From contig NC_135212.1 of NCBI RefSeq assembly GCF_052324685.1, positions 49,501,898 through 49,565,897 of the forward strand: 64,000 bases of DNA. The letters are read 5' to 3'. Origin of the DNA: Brachyhypopomus gauderio (taxonomy: Eukaryota > Chordata > Actinopteri > Gymnotiformes > Hypopomidae). Below are positions 32,050-45,800 of this stretch, in pieces. A program made the translations under genes and the position numbers. Each line of letters starts with the position of its first letter. Position 1 is the first letter of the stretch. Under the pieces are notes generated by a model that had not been told where the DNA came from, ran no database searches, and saw nothing but the letters and a program-made list of their open reading frames with translations.

Positions 32050-35000
32050 TGTGTCGATTGCGATTTCAAAGATGCAAACACTTTCACAGCACAAAAGCAG
32101 CCGAATCTGACTTGTGGGTCCTGCACTTACACCAGGAGACACGATTGTCAGAAATTAAAAAACGCAACACCGACGAAGGTGGGATTCGAACACACGCGTG
32201 CTATGCACAATGGATTAGCAGTCCATCGCCTTAACCTCTCGGCCACCTCGTCAATTATGGTTGTGTGTCGATTGCGATTTCAAAGATGCAAACACTTTCA
32301 CAACACAAAAGCAGGCTTGTCTGACTTGTGGGTCCTGCACTTACATCAGGAGACACGATTGTCAGAAATTAAAAAAAGCAACACCGACGAAGGTGGGATT
32401 CGAACCCACGCGTGCAAAGCACAATGGATTAGCAGTCCATCGCCTTAACCTCTCGGCCACCTCGTCAATTATGGTTGTGTGTCGATTGTGATTTCAAAGA
32501 TGCAAACACTTTCACAGCACAAAAGCAGGCTTGTCTGACTTGTGGGTCCTGCACTTACATCAGGAGACACGATTGTCAGAAATTAAAAAAAGCAACACCG
32601 ACGAAGGTGGGATTCGAACCCACGCGTGCAAAGCACAATGGTTAAGCAGTCCATCGCCTTAACCTCTCGGCCACCTCGTCATTTGTGGGTGTGTGTCGAT
32701 AGCAATTTCAAAGAAGCAAGCACTTTCACAGCACAAAAGAAGGCCTTTCTGACTTGTGGGTCCTGTAGTTACAGCAGGAGACACGATTGTCAGAAATTAA
32801 AGAAAGCAACACCGACGAAGGTGGGATTCGAACCCACAAGTGCTATGCATAATGGATTAGCAGTCCATCGCCTTACCCTCTCGGCCACCTTGTCGTTTGT
32901 GGTTGTGTGTCGATTGCGATTTCAAAGATGCAAACACTTTCACAGCACAAAAGAAGGCTTATCTGACTTGTGGGTCCTGTAGTTACAGCAGGAGACACGA
33001 TTGTCAGAAATTAAAGAAAGCAACACCGACGAAGGTGGGATTCGAACCCACGCGTGCTATGCACAATGGATTAGCAGTCCATCGCCTTAACCTCTCGGCC
33101 ACTTCGTCAATTACGGTTGTGTGTCGATTGCGATTTCAAAGATGCAAATACTTTCACAGCACAAAAGGAGGCTTATCTGACTTGTGGGTCCTGCACTTAT
33201 ATCAGGAGACACGATTGTCAGAAATTAAAGAAAGCAACACCGACGAAGGTGGGATTCGAACCCACGCGTGCTATGCACAATGGATTAGCAGTCCATCGCC
33301 TTAACCTCTCGGCCACCTCGTCAATTACAGTTGTGTGTCGATTGCGATTTCAAAGATGCAAACACTATCACAGCACAAAAGGAGGCTTATCTGACTTGTG
33401 GGTCCTGCACTTATATCAGGAGACACGATTGTCAGAAATTAAAGAAAGCAACACCGACGAAGGTGGGATTCGAACCCACGCGTGCTATGCACAATGGATT
33501 AGCAGTCCATCGCCTTAACCTCTCGGCCACCTCGTCAATTACAGTTGTGAGTCGATTGCGATTTCAAAGATGCAAACACTTTCACAGCACAAAAGGAGGC
33601 TTATCTGACTTGTGGGTCCTGCACTTACTTCAGGAGACAAGATTGTCAGAAATTAAAGAAAACAACACCGACGAATGTGGTATTCAAACCCACGCGTGCA
33701 AAGCACAATGGATTAGCAGTCCATCGCCTTAACCTCTTGGCTACCTCGTCGCTTGTGGTTTTGTGTCGATTGCGATTTCAAAGATGCAAACACTTTCACA
33801 GCACAAAAGCAGCCGAATCTGACTTGTGGGTCCTGCACTTACACCAGGAGACACGATTGTCAGAAATTAAAAAAAGCAACACCGACGAAGGTGGGATTCG
33901 AACACATGCGTGCTATGCACAATGGATTAGCAGTCCATCGCCTTAACCTCTCGGCCACCTCGTCAATTACAGTTGTGTGTCGATTGCGATTTCAAAGATG
34001 CAAACACTTTCACAACACAAAAGCAGGCTTGTCTGACTTGTGGGTCCTGCACTTACATCAGGAGACACGATTGTCAGAAATTAAAAAAAGCAACACCGAC
34101 GAAGGTGGGATTCGAACCCACGCGTGCAAAGCACAATGGATTAGCAGTCCATCGCCTTAACCTCTCGGCCACCTCGTCAATTATGGTTGTGTGTCGATTG
34201 TGATTTCAAAGATGCAAACACTTTCACAGCACAAAAGCAGGCTTGTCTGACTTGTGGGTCCTGCACTTACATCAGGAGACACGATTGTCAGAAATTAAAA
34301 AAAGCAACACCGACGAAGGTGGGATTCGAACCCACGCGTGCAAAGCACAATGGATTAGCAGTCCATCGCCTTAACGTCTCGGCCACCTCGTCGTTTGTGG
34401 TTGTTTGTCGATAGCAATTTCAAAGAAGCAAGCACTTTCACAGCACAAAAGAAGGCCTTTCTGACTTGTGGGTCCTGTAGTTACAGCAGGAGACACGATT
34501 GTCAGAAATTTAAAAAAGCAACACCGACGAAGGTGGGATTCGAACCCACAAGTGCTATGCATAATGGATTAGCAGTCCATCGCCTTACCCTCTCGGCCAC
34601 CTTGTCGTTTGTGGTTGTGTGTCGATTGCGATTTCAAAGATGCAAACACTTTCACAGCACAAAAGAAGGCTTATCTGACTTGTGGGTCCTGCACTTACAC
34701 CAGGAGACACGATTGTCAGAAATTAAAGAAAGCAACACCGACGAAGGTGGGATTCGAACCCACGCGTGCTATGCACAATGGATTAGCAGTCCATCGCCTT
34801 AACCTCTCGGCCACCTCGTCGTGTGTGGTTGAGTGTCGATAGCAATTTCAAAGAAGCAAACACTTTCACAGCACAAAAGAAGGCTTTTCTGACTTGTGGG
34901 TCCTGTAGTTACAGCAGGAGACACGATTGTCAGAAATTAAAGAAAGCAACACAGACGAAGGTGGGATTCGAACACACACGTGCTATGCATAATGGATTAG

Positions 35001-35975
35001 CAGTCCATCGCCTTAATCTATCGGCCACCTTGTCGTTTGTGCTTGTGTGTCGATTGCGATTTCAAAGATGCAAACACTTTCACAGCACAAAAGCAGCCGT
35101 ATATGACTTGTGGGTCCTGCACTTACAACAGGAGACACGATTGTCAGAAATTAAAGAAAGCAACACCGACGAAGGTGGGATTCTAACCCACGCGTGCTAT
35201 GCACAATGGATTAGCAGTCCATCCCCTTAACCTCTCGGCCACCTCGTCGTTTGTGGTTGTGTGTCGATTGCGATTTCAAAGATGCAAACACTTTCACAGC
35301 ACAAAAGGAGGCTTATCTGACTTGTGGGTCCTGCACTTATATCAGGAGACACGATTGTCAGAAATTAAAGAAAGCAACACCGACGAAGGTGGGATTCGAA
35401 CCCACGCGTGCTATGCACAATTGATTAGCAGTCCATCGCCTTAACCTCTCGGCCACCTCGTTGTTTGTGGTTGTGTGTCGATAGCAATTTCAAAGAAGCA
35501 AACACTTTCACAGCACAAAAGCAGCCGTATATGACTTGTTGGTCCTGCACTTACAACAGGAGACACGATTGTCAGAAATTAAAGAAAGCAACACCGACGA
35601 AGGTGGGATTCGAACCCACGCGTGCTATGCACAATGGATTAGCAGTCCATCCACTTAACCTCTTGGCCACCTCGTCGTTTGTGGTTGTGTGTCGATTGCG
35701 ATTTCAAAGATGCAAACACTTTCACAGCACAAAAGGAGGCTTATCTGACTTGTGGGTCCTGCACTTATATCAGGAGACACGATTGTCAGAAATTAAAGAA
35801 AGCAACACCGACGAAGGTGGGATTCGAACCCACGCGTGCTATGCACAATGGATTAGCAGTCCATCGCCTTAACCTCTCGGCCACCTCGTCAATTACAGTT
35901 GTGTGTCGATTGCGATTTCAAAGATGCAAACACTTTCACAGCACAAAAGGAGGCTTATCTGACTTGTGGGTCCTG
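32050..35975 (-). repeat. 28-unit-offset copy of about 26.06-29.98 kb
   Basis: At a constant offset of 5,992 bp (28 units) this stretch repeats about 26.06-29.98 kb. The same offset resumes at about 36.7-38.0 kb (matching 30.7-32.0 kb). In between, roughly 36.0-36.7 kb carries units of a different type, so one copy was rearranged after duplication. A further copy of about 33.1-35.97 kb lies 4,280 bp (20 units) downstream. Confidence 0.75.
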
Positions 35976-38900
35976 CACTTACTTCAGGAGACAAGATTGT
36001 CAGAAATTAAAGAAAACAACACCGACGAATGTGGTATTCAAACCCACGCGTGCAAAGCACAATGGATTAGCAGTCCATCGCCTTAACCTCTTGGCTACCT
36101 CGTCGCTTGTGGTTTTGTGTCGATTGCGATTTCAAAGATGCAAACACTTTCACAGCACAAAAGCAGCCGAATCTGACTTGTGGGTCCTGCACTTACACCA
36201 GGAGACACGATTGTCAGAAATTAAAAAACGCAACACCGACGAAGGTGGGATTCGAACACACGCGTGCTATGCACAATGGATTAGCAGTCCATCGCCTTAA
36301 CCTCTCGGCCACCTCGTCAATTATGGTTGTGTGTCGATTGCGATTTCAAAGATGCAAACACTTTCACAACACAAAAGCAGGCTTGTCTGACTTGTGGGTC
36401 CTGCACTTACATCAGGAGACACGATTGTCAGAAATTAAAAAAAGCAACACCGACGAAGGTGGGATTCGAACCCACGCGTGCAAAGCACAATGGATTAGCA
36501 GTCCATCGCCTTAACCTCTCGGCCACCTCGTCAATTATGGTTGTGTGTCGATTGTGATTTCAAAGATGCAAACACTTTCACAGCACAAAAGCAGGCTTGT
36601 CTGACTTGTGGGTCCTGCACTTACATCAGGAGACACGATTGTCAGAAATTAAAAAAAGCAACACCGACGAAGGTGGGATTCGAACCCACGCATGCTATGC
36701 ACAAGGGATTAGCAGTCCATCGCCTTAACCTCTCGGCCACCTCGTCAATTACAGTTGTGTGTCGATTGCGATTTCAAAGATGCAAACACTTTCACAGCAC
36801 AAAAGGAGGCTTATCTGACTTGTGGGTCCTGCACTTACTTCAGGAGACACGATTGTCAGAAATTAAAGAAAACAACACCGACAAATGTGGTATTCAAACC
36901 CACGCGTGCAAAGCACAATGGATTAGCAGTCCATCGCCTTAACCTCTTGGCTACCTCGTCGCTTGCGGTTTTGTGTCGATTGCGATTTCAAAGATGTAAA
37001 CACTTTCACAGCACAAAAGCAGCCGTATCTGACTTGTGGGTCCTGCACTTACACCAGGAGACACGATTGTCAGAAATTAAAAAAAGCAACACCGACGAAG
37101 GTGGGATTCGAACACACGCGTGCTATGCACAATGGATAAGCAGTCCATCGCCTTAACCTCTCGGCCACCTCGTCAATTATGGTTGTGTGTCGATTGCGAT
37201 TTCAAAGATGCAAACACTTTCACAGCACAAAAGGAGGCTTATCTGACTTGTGGGTCCTGCACTTATATCAGGAGACACGATTGTCAGAAATTAAAGAAAG
37301 CAACACCGACGAAGGTGGGATTCGAACCCACGCGTGCTATGCACAATGGATTAGCAGTCCATCGCCTTAACCTCTCGGCCACCTCGTCAATTACAGTTGT
37401 GTGTCGATTGCGATTTCAAAGATGCAAACACTTTCACAGCACAAAAGGAGGCTTATCTGACTTGTGGGTCCTGCACTTATATCAGGAGACACGATTGTCA
37501 GAAATTAAAGAAAGCAACACCGACGAAGGTGGGATTCGAACCCACGCGTGCTATGCACAATGGATTAGCAGTCCATCGCCTTAACCTCTCGGCCACCTCG
37601 TCAATTACAGTTGTGTGTCGATTGCGATTTCAAAGATGCAAACACTATCACAGCACAAAAGGAGGCTTATCTGACTTGTGGGTCCTGCACTTATATCAGG
37701 AGACACGATTGTCAGAAATTAAAGAAAGCAACACCGACGAAGGTGGGATTCGAACCCACGCGTGCTATGCACAATGGATTAGCAGTCCATCGCCTTAACC
37801 TCTCGGCCACCTCGTCAATTACAGTTGTGAGTCGATTGCGATTTCAAAGATGCAAACACTTTCACAGCACAAAAGGAGGCTTATCTGACTTGTGGGTCCT
37901 GCACTTACTTCAGGAGACAAGATTGTCAGAAATTAAAGAAAACAACACCGACGAATGTGGTATTCAAACCCACGCGTGCAAAGCACAATGGATTAGCAGT
38001 CCATCGCCTTAACCTCTTGGCTACCTCGTCGCTTGTGGTTTTGTGTCGATTGCGATTTCAAAGATGCAAACACTTTCACAGCACAAAAGCAGCCGAATCT
38101 GACTTGTGGGTCCTGCACTTACACCAGGAGACACGATTGTCAGAAATTAAAAAAAGCAACACCGACGAAGGTGGGATTCGAACACATGCGTGCTATGCAC
38201 AATGGATTAGCAGTCCATCGCCTTAACCTCTCGGCCACCTCGTCAATTACAGTTGTGTGTCGATTGCGATTTCAAAGATGCAAACACTTTCACAACACAA
38301 AAGCAGGCTTGTCTGACTTGTGGGTCCTGCACTTACATCAGGAGACACGATTGTCAGAAATTAAAAAAAGCAACACCGACGAAGGTGGGATTCGAACCCA
38401 CGCGTGCAAAGCACAATGGATTAGCAGTCCATCGCCTTAACCTCTCGGCCACCTCGTCAATTATGGTTGTGTGTCGATTGTGATTTCAAAGATGCAAACA
38501 CTTTCACAGCACAAAAGCAGGCTTGTCTGACTTGTGGGTCCTGCACTTACATCAGGAGACACGATTGTCAGAAATTAAAAAAAGCAACACCGACGAAGGT
38601 GGGATTCGAACCCACGCGTGCAAAGCACAATGGATTAGCAGTCCATCGCCTTAACGTCTCGGCCACCTCGTCGTTTGTGGTTGTTTGTCGATAGCAATTT
38701 CAAAGAAGCAAGCACTTTCACAGCACAAAAGAAGGCCTTTCTGACTTGTGGGTCCTGTAGTTACAGCAGGAGACACGATTGTCAGAAATTTAAAAAAGCA
38801 ACACCGACGAAGGTGGGATTCGAACCCACAAGTGCTATGCATAATGGATTAGCAGTCCATCGCCTTACCCTCTCGGCCACCTTGTCGTTTGTGGTTGTGT

Positions 38901-41900
38901 GTCGATTGCGATTTCAAAGATGCAAACACTTTCACAGCACAAAAGAAGGCTTATCTGACTTGTGGGTCCTGCACTTACACCAGGAGACACGATTGTCAGA
39001 AATTAAAGAAAGCAACACCGACGAAGGTGGGATTCGAACCCACGCGTGCTATGCACAATGGATTAGCAGTCCATCGCCTTAACCTCTCGGCCACCTCGTC
39101 GTGTGTGGTTGAGTGTCGATAGCAATTTCAAAGAAGCAAACACTTTCACAGCACAAAAGAAGGCTTTTCTGACTTGTGGGTCCTGTAGTTACAGCAGGAG
39201 ACACGATTGTCAGAAATTAAAGAAAGCAACACAGACGAAGGTGGGATTCGAACACACACGTGCTATGCATAATGGATTAGCAGTCCATCGCCTTAATCTA
39301 TCGGCCACCTTGTCGTTTGTGCTTGTGTGTCGATTGCGATTTCAAAGATGCAAACACTTTCACAGCACAAAAGCAGCCGTATATGACTTGTGGGTCCTGC
39401 ACTTACAACAGGAGACACGATTGTCAGAAATTAAAGAAAGCAACACCGACGAAGGTGGGATTCTAACCCACGCGTGCTATGCACAATGGATTAGCAGTCC
39501 ATCCCCTTAACCTCTCGGCCACCTCGTCGTTTGTGGTTGTGTGTCGATTGCGATTTCAAAGATGCAAACACTTTCACAGCACAAAAGGAGGCTTATCTGA
39601 CTTGTGGGTCCTGCACTTATATCAGGAGACACGATTGTCAGAAATTAAAGAAAGCAACACCGACGAAGGTGGGATTCGAACCCACGCGTGCTATGCACAA
39701 TTGATTAGCAGTCCATCGCCTTAACCTCTCGGCCACCTCGTTGTTTGTGGTTGTGTGTCGATAGCAATTTCAAAGAAGCAAACACTTTCACAGCACAAAA
39801 GCAGCCGTATATGACTTGTTGGTCCTGCACTTACAACAGGAGACACGATTGTCAGAAATTAAAGAAAGCAACACCGACGAAGGTGGGATTCGAACCCACG
39901 CGTGCTATGCACAATGGATTAGCAGTCCATCCACTTAACCTCTTGGCCACCTCGTCGTTTGTGGTTGTGTGTCGATTGCGATTTCAAAGATGCAAACACT
40001 TTCACAGCACAAAAGGAGGCTTATCTGACTTGTGGGTCCTGCACTTATATCAGGAGACACGATTGTCAGAAATTAAAGAAAGCAACACCGACGAAGGTGG
40101 GATTCGAACCCACGCGTGCTATGCACAATGGATTAGCAGTCCATCGCCTTAACCTCTCGGCCACCTCGTCAATTACAGTTGTGTGTCGATTGCGATTTCA
40201 AAGATGCAAACACTTTCACAGCACAAAAGGAGGCTTATCTGACTTGTGGGTCCTGCACTTATATCAGGAGACACGATTGTCAGAAATTAAAGAAAGCAAC
40301 ACCGACGAAGGTGGGATTCGAACCCACGCGTGCTATGCACAATGGATTAGCAGTCCATCGCCTTAACCTCTCGGCCACCTCGTCGTTTGTGGTTGTGTGT
40401 CGATAGCAATTTCAAAGAAGCAAACACTTTCACAGCACAAAAGAAGGCTTTTCTGACTTGTGGGTCCTGTAGTTACAGCAGGAGACACGATTGTCAGAAA
40501 TTAAAGAAAGCAACACCGACGGAGGTGGGATTCGAACACACACGTGCTATGCATAATGGATTAGCAGTCCATCGCCTTAATCTATCGGCCACCTTGTCGT
40601 TTGTGCTTGTGTGTCGATTGCGATTTCAAAGATGCAAACACTTTCACAGCACAAAAGCAGCCGTATATGACTTGTGGGTCCTGCACTTACAACAGGAGAC
40701 ACGATTGTCAGAAATTAAAGAAAGCAACACCGACGAAGGTGGGATTCGAACCCACGCATGCTATGCACAATGGATTAGCAGTCCATCGCCTTAACCTCTC
40801 GGCCACCTCGTTGTTTGTGGTGGTGTGTTGATTGCGATTTCAAAGATGCAAACACTTTCACAGCACAAAAGGAGGCTTATCTGACTTGTGGGTCCTGCTC
40901 TTATATCAGGAGACACGATTGTCAGAAATTAAAGAAAGCAACACCGACGAAGGTGGGATTCGAACCCACGCATGCTATGCACAAGGGATTAGCAGTCCAT
41001 CGCCTTAACCTCTCGGCCACCTCGTCAATTACAGTTGTGTGTCGATTGCGATTTCAAAGATGCAAACACTTTCACAGCACAAAAGGAGGCTTATCTGACT
41101 TGTGGGTCCTGCACTTACTTCAGGAGACACGATTGTCAGAAATTAAAGAAAACAACACCGACAAATGTGGTATTCAAACCCACGCGTGCAAAGCACAATG
41201 GATTAGCAGTCCATCGCCTTAACCTCTTGGCTACCTCGTCGCTTGCGGTTTTGTGTCGATTGCGATTTCAAAGATGCAAACACTTTCACAGCACAAAAGC
41301 AGCCGTATCTGACTTGTGGGTCCTGCACTTACACCAGGAGACACGATTGTCAGAAATTAAAAAAAGCAACACCGACGAAGGTGGGATTCGAACACACGCG
41401 TGCTATGCACAATGGATAAGCAGTCCATCGCCTTAACCTCTCGGCCACCTCGTCAATTATGGTTGTGTGTCGATTGCGATTTCAAAGATGCAAACACTTT
41501 CACAGCACAAAAGGAGGCTTATCTGACTTGTGGGTCCTGCACTTATATCAGGAGACACGATTGTCAGAAATTAAAGAAAGCAACACCGACGAAGGTGGGA
41601 TTCGAACCCACGCGTGCTATGCACAATGGATTAGCAGTCCATCGCCTTAACCTCTCGGCCACCTCGTCAATTACAGTTGTGTGTCGATTGCGATTTCAAA
41701 GATGCAAACACTTTCACAGCACAAAAGGAGGCTTATCTGACTTGTGGGTCCTGCACTTATATCAGGAGACACGATTGTCAGAAATTAAAGAAAGCAACAC
41801 CGACGAAGGTGGGATTCGAACCCACGCGTGCTATGCACAATGGATTAGCAGTCCATCGCCTTAACCTCTCGGCCACCTCGTCAATTACAGTTGTGTGTCG

Positions 41901-42849
41901 ATTGCGATTTCAAAGATGCAAACACTATCACAGCACAAAAGGAGGCTTATCTGACTTGTGGGTCCTGCACTTATATCAGGAGACACGATTGTCAGAAATT
42001 AAAGAAAGCAACACCGACGAAGGTGGGATTCGAACCCACGCGTGCTATGCACAATGGATTAGCAGTCCATCGCCTTAACCTCTCGGCCACCTCGTCAATT
42101 ACAGTTGTGAGTCGATTGCGATTTCAAAGATGCAAACACTTTCACAGCACAAAAGGAGGCTTATCTGACTTGTGGGTCCTGCACTTACTTCAGGAGACAA
42201 GATTGTCAGAAATTAAAGAAAACAACACCGACGAATGTGGTATTCAAACCCACGCGTGCAAAGCACAATGGATTAGCAGTCCATCGCCTTAACCTCTTGG
42301 CTACCTCGTCGCTTGTGGTTTTGTGTCGATTGCGATTTCAAAGATGCAAACACTTTCACAGCACAAAAGCAGCCGAATCTGACTTGTGGGTCCTGCACTT
42401 ACACCAGGAGACACGATTGTCAGAAATTAAAAAACGCAACACCGACGAAGGTGGGATTCGAACACACGCGTGCTATGCACAATGGATTAGCAGTCCATCG
42501 CCTTAACCTCTCGGCCACCTCGTCAATTATGGTTGTGTGTCGATTGCGATTTCAAAGATGCAAACACTTTCACAACACAAAAGCAGGCTTGTCTGACTTG
42601 TGGGTCCTGCACTTACATCAGGAGACACGATTGTCAGAAATTAAAAAAAGCAACACCGACGAAGGTGGGATTCGAACCCACGCGTGCAAAGCACAATGGA
42701 TTAGCAGTCCATCGCCTTAACCTCTCGGCCACCTCGTCAATTATGGTTGTGTGTCGATTGTGATTTCAAAGATGCAAACACTTTCACAGCACAAAAGCAG
42801 GCTTGTCTGACTTGTGGGTCCTGCACTTACATCAGGAGACACGATTGTC

Positions 42850-45800
42850 AGAAATTAAAAAAAGCAACACCGACGAAGGTGGGATTCGAACCCACGCATG
42901 CTATGCACAAGGGATTAGCAGTCCATCGCCTTAACCTCTCGGCCACCTCGTCAATTACAGTTGTGTGTCGATTGCGATTTCAAAGATGCAAACACTTTCA
43001 CAGCACAAAAGGAGGCTTATCTGACTTGTGGGTCCTGCACTTACTTCAGGAGACACGATTGTCAGAAATTAAAGAAAACAACACCGACAAATGTGGTATT
43101 CAAACCCACGCGTGCAAAGCACAATGGATTAGCAGTCCATCGCCTTAACCTCTTGGCTACCTCGTCGCTTGCGGTTTTGTGTCGATTGCGATTTCAAAGA
43201 TGTAAACACTTTCACAGCACAAAAGCAGCCGTATCTGACTTGTGGGTCCTGCACTTACACCAGGAGACACGATTGTCAGAAATTAAAAAAAGCAACACCG
43301 ACGAAGGTGGGATTCGAACACACGCGTGCTATGCACAATGGATAAGCAGTCCATCGCCTTAACCTCTCGGCCACCTCGTCAATTATGGTTGTGTGTCGAT
43401 TGCGATTTCAAAGATGCAAACACTTTCACAGCACAAAAGGAGGCTTATCTGACTTGTGGGTCCTGCACTTATATCAGGAGACACGATTGTCAGAAATTAA
43501 AGAAAGCAACACCGACGAAGGTGGGATTCGAACCCACGCGTGCTATGCACAATGGATTAGCAGTCCATCGCCTTAACCTCTCGGCCACCTCGTCAATTAC
43601 AGTTGTGTGTCGATTGCGATTTCAAAGATGCAAACACTTTCACAGCACAAAAGGAGGCTTATCTGACTTGTGGGTCCTGCACTTATATCAGGAGACACGA
43701 TTGTCAGAAATTAAAGAAAGCAACACCGACGAAGGTGGGATTCGAACCCACGCGTGCTATGCACAATGGATTAGCAGTCCATCGCCTTAACCTCTCGGCC
43801 ACCTCGTCAATTACAGTTGTGTGTCGATTGCGATTTCAAAGATGCAAACACTATCACAGCACAAAAGGAGGCTTATCTGACTTGTGGGTCCTGCACTTAT
43901 ATCAGGAGACACGATTGTCAGAAATTAAAGAAAGCAACACCGACGAAGGTGGGATTCGAACCCACGCGTGCTATGCACAATGGATTAGCAGTCCATCGCC
44001 TTAACCTCTCGGCCACCTCGTCAATTACAGTTGTGAGTCGATTGCGATTTCAAAGATGCAAACACTTTCACAGCACAAAAGGAGGCTTATCTGACTTGTG
44101 GGTCCTGCACTTACTTCAGGAGACAAGATTGTCAGAAATTAAAGAAAACAACACCGACGAATGTGGTATTCAAACCCACGCGTGCAAAGCACAATGGATT
44201 AGCAGTCCATCGCCTTAACCTCTTGGCTACCTCGTCGCTTGTGGTTTTGTGTCGATTGCGATTTCAAAGATGCAAACACTTTCACAGCACAAAAGCAGCC
44301 GAATCTGACTTGTGGGTCCTGCACTTACACCAGGAGACACGATTGTCAGAAATTAAAAAACGCAACACCGACGAAGGTGGGATTCGAACACACGCGTGCT
44401 ATGCACAATGGATTAGCAGTCCATCGCCTTAACCTCTCGGCCACCTCGTCAATTATGGTTGTGTGTCGATTGCGATTTCAAAGATGCAAACACTTTCACA
44501 ACACAAAAGCAGGCTTGTCTGACTTGTGGGTCCTGCACTTACATCAGGAGACACGATTGTCAGAAATTAAAAAAAGCAACACCGACGAAGGTGGGATTCG
44601 AACCCACGCGTGCAAAGCACAATGGATTAGCAGTCCATCGCCTTAACCTCTCGGCCACCTCGTCAATTATGGTTGTGTGTCGATTGTGATTTCAAAGATG
44701 CAAACACTTTCACAGCACAAAAGCAGGCTTGTCTGACTTGTGGGTCCTGCACTTACATCAGGAGACACGATTGTCAGAAATTAAAAAAAGCAACACCGAC
44801 GAAGGTGGGATTCGAACCCACGCATGCTATGCACAAGGGATTAGCAGTCCATCGCCTTAACCTCTCGGCCACCTCGTCAATTACAGTTGTGTGTCGATTG
44901 CGATTTCAAAGATGCAAACACTTTCACAGCACAAAAGGAGGCTTATCTGACTTGTGGGTCCTGCACTTACTTCAGGAGACACGATTGTCAGAAATTAAAG
45001 AAAACAACACCGACAAATGTGGTATTCAAACCCACGCGTGCAAAGCACAATGGATTAGCAGTCCATCGCCTTAACCTCTTGGCTACCTCGTCGCTTGCGG
45101 TTTTGTGTCGATTGCGATTTCAAAGATGTAAACACTTTCACAGCACAAAAGCAGCCGTATCTGACTTGTGGGTCCTGCACTTACACCAGGAGACACGATT
45201 GTCAGAAATTAAAAAAAGCAACACCGACGAAGGTGGGATTCGAACACACGCGTGCTATGCACAATGGATAAGCAGTCCATCGCCTTAACCTCTCGGCCAC
45301 CTCGTCAATTATGGTTGTGTGTCGATTGCGATTTCAAAGATGCAAACACTTTCACAGCACAAAAGGAGGCTTATCTGACTTGTGGGTCCTGCACTTATAT
45401 CAGGAGACACGATTGTCAGAAATTAAAGAAAGCAACACCGACGAAGGTGGGATTCGAACCCACGCGTGCTATGCACAATGGATTAGCAGTCCATCGCCTT
45501 AACCTCTCGGCCACCTCGTCAATTACAGTTGTGTGTCGATTGCGATTTCAAAGATGCAAACACTATCACAGCACAAAAGGAGGCTTATCTGACTTGTGGG
45601 TCCTGCACTTATATCAGGAGACACGATTGTCAGAAATTAAAGAAAGCAACACCGACGAAGGTGGGATTCGAACCCACGCGTGCTATGCACAATGGATTAG
45701 CAGTCCATCGCCTTAACCTCTCGGCCACCTCGTCAATTACAGTTGTGAGTCGATTGCGATTTCAAAGATGCAAACACTTTCACAGCACAAAAGGAGGCTT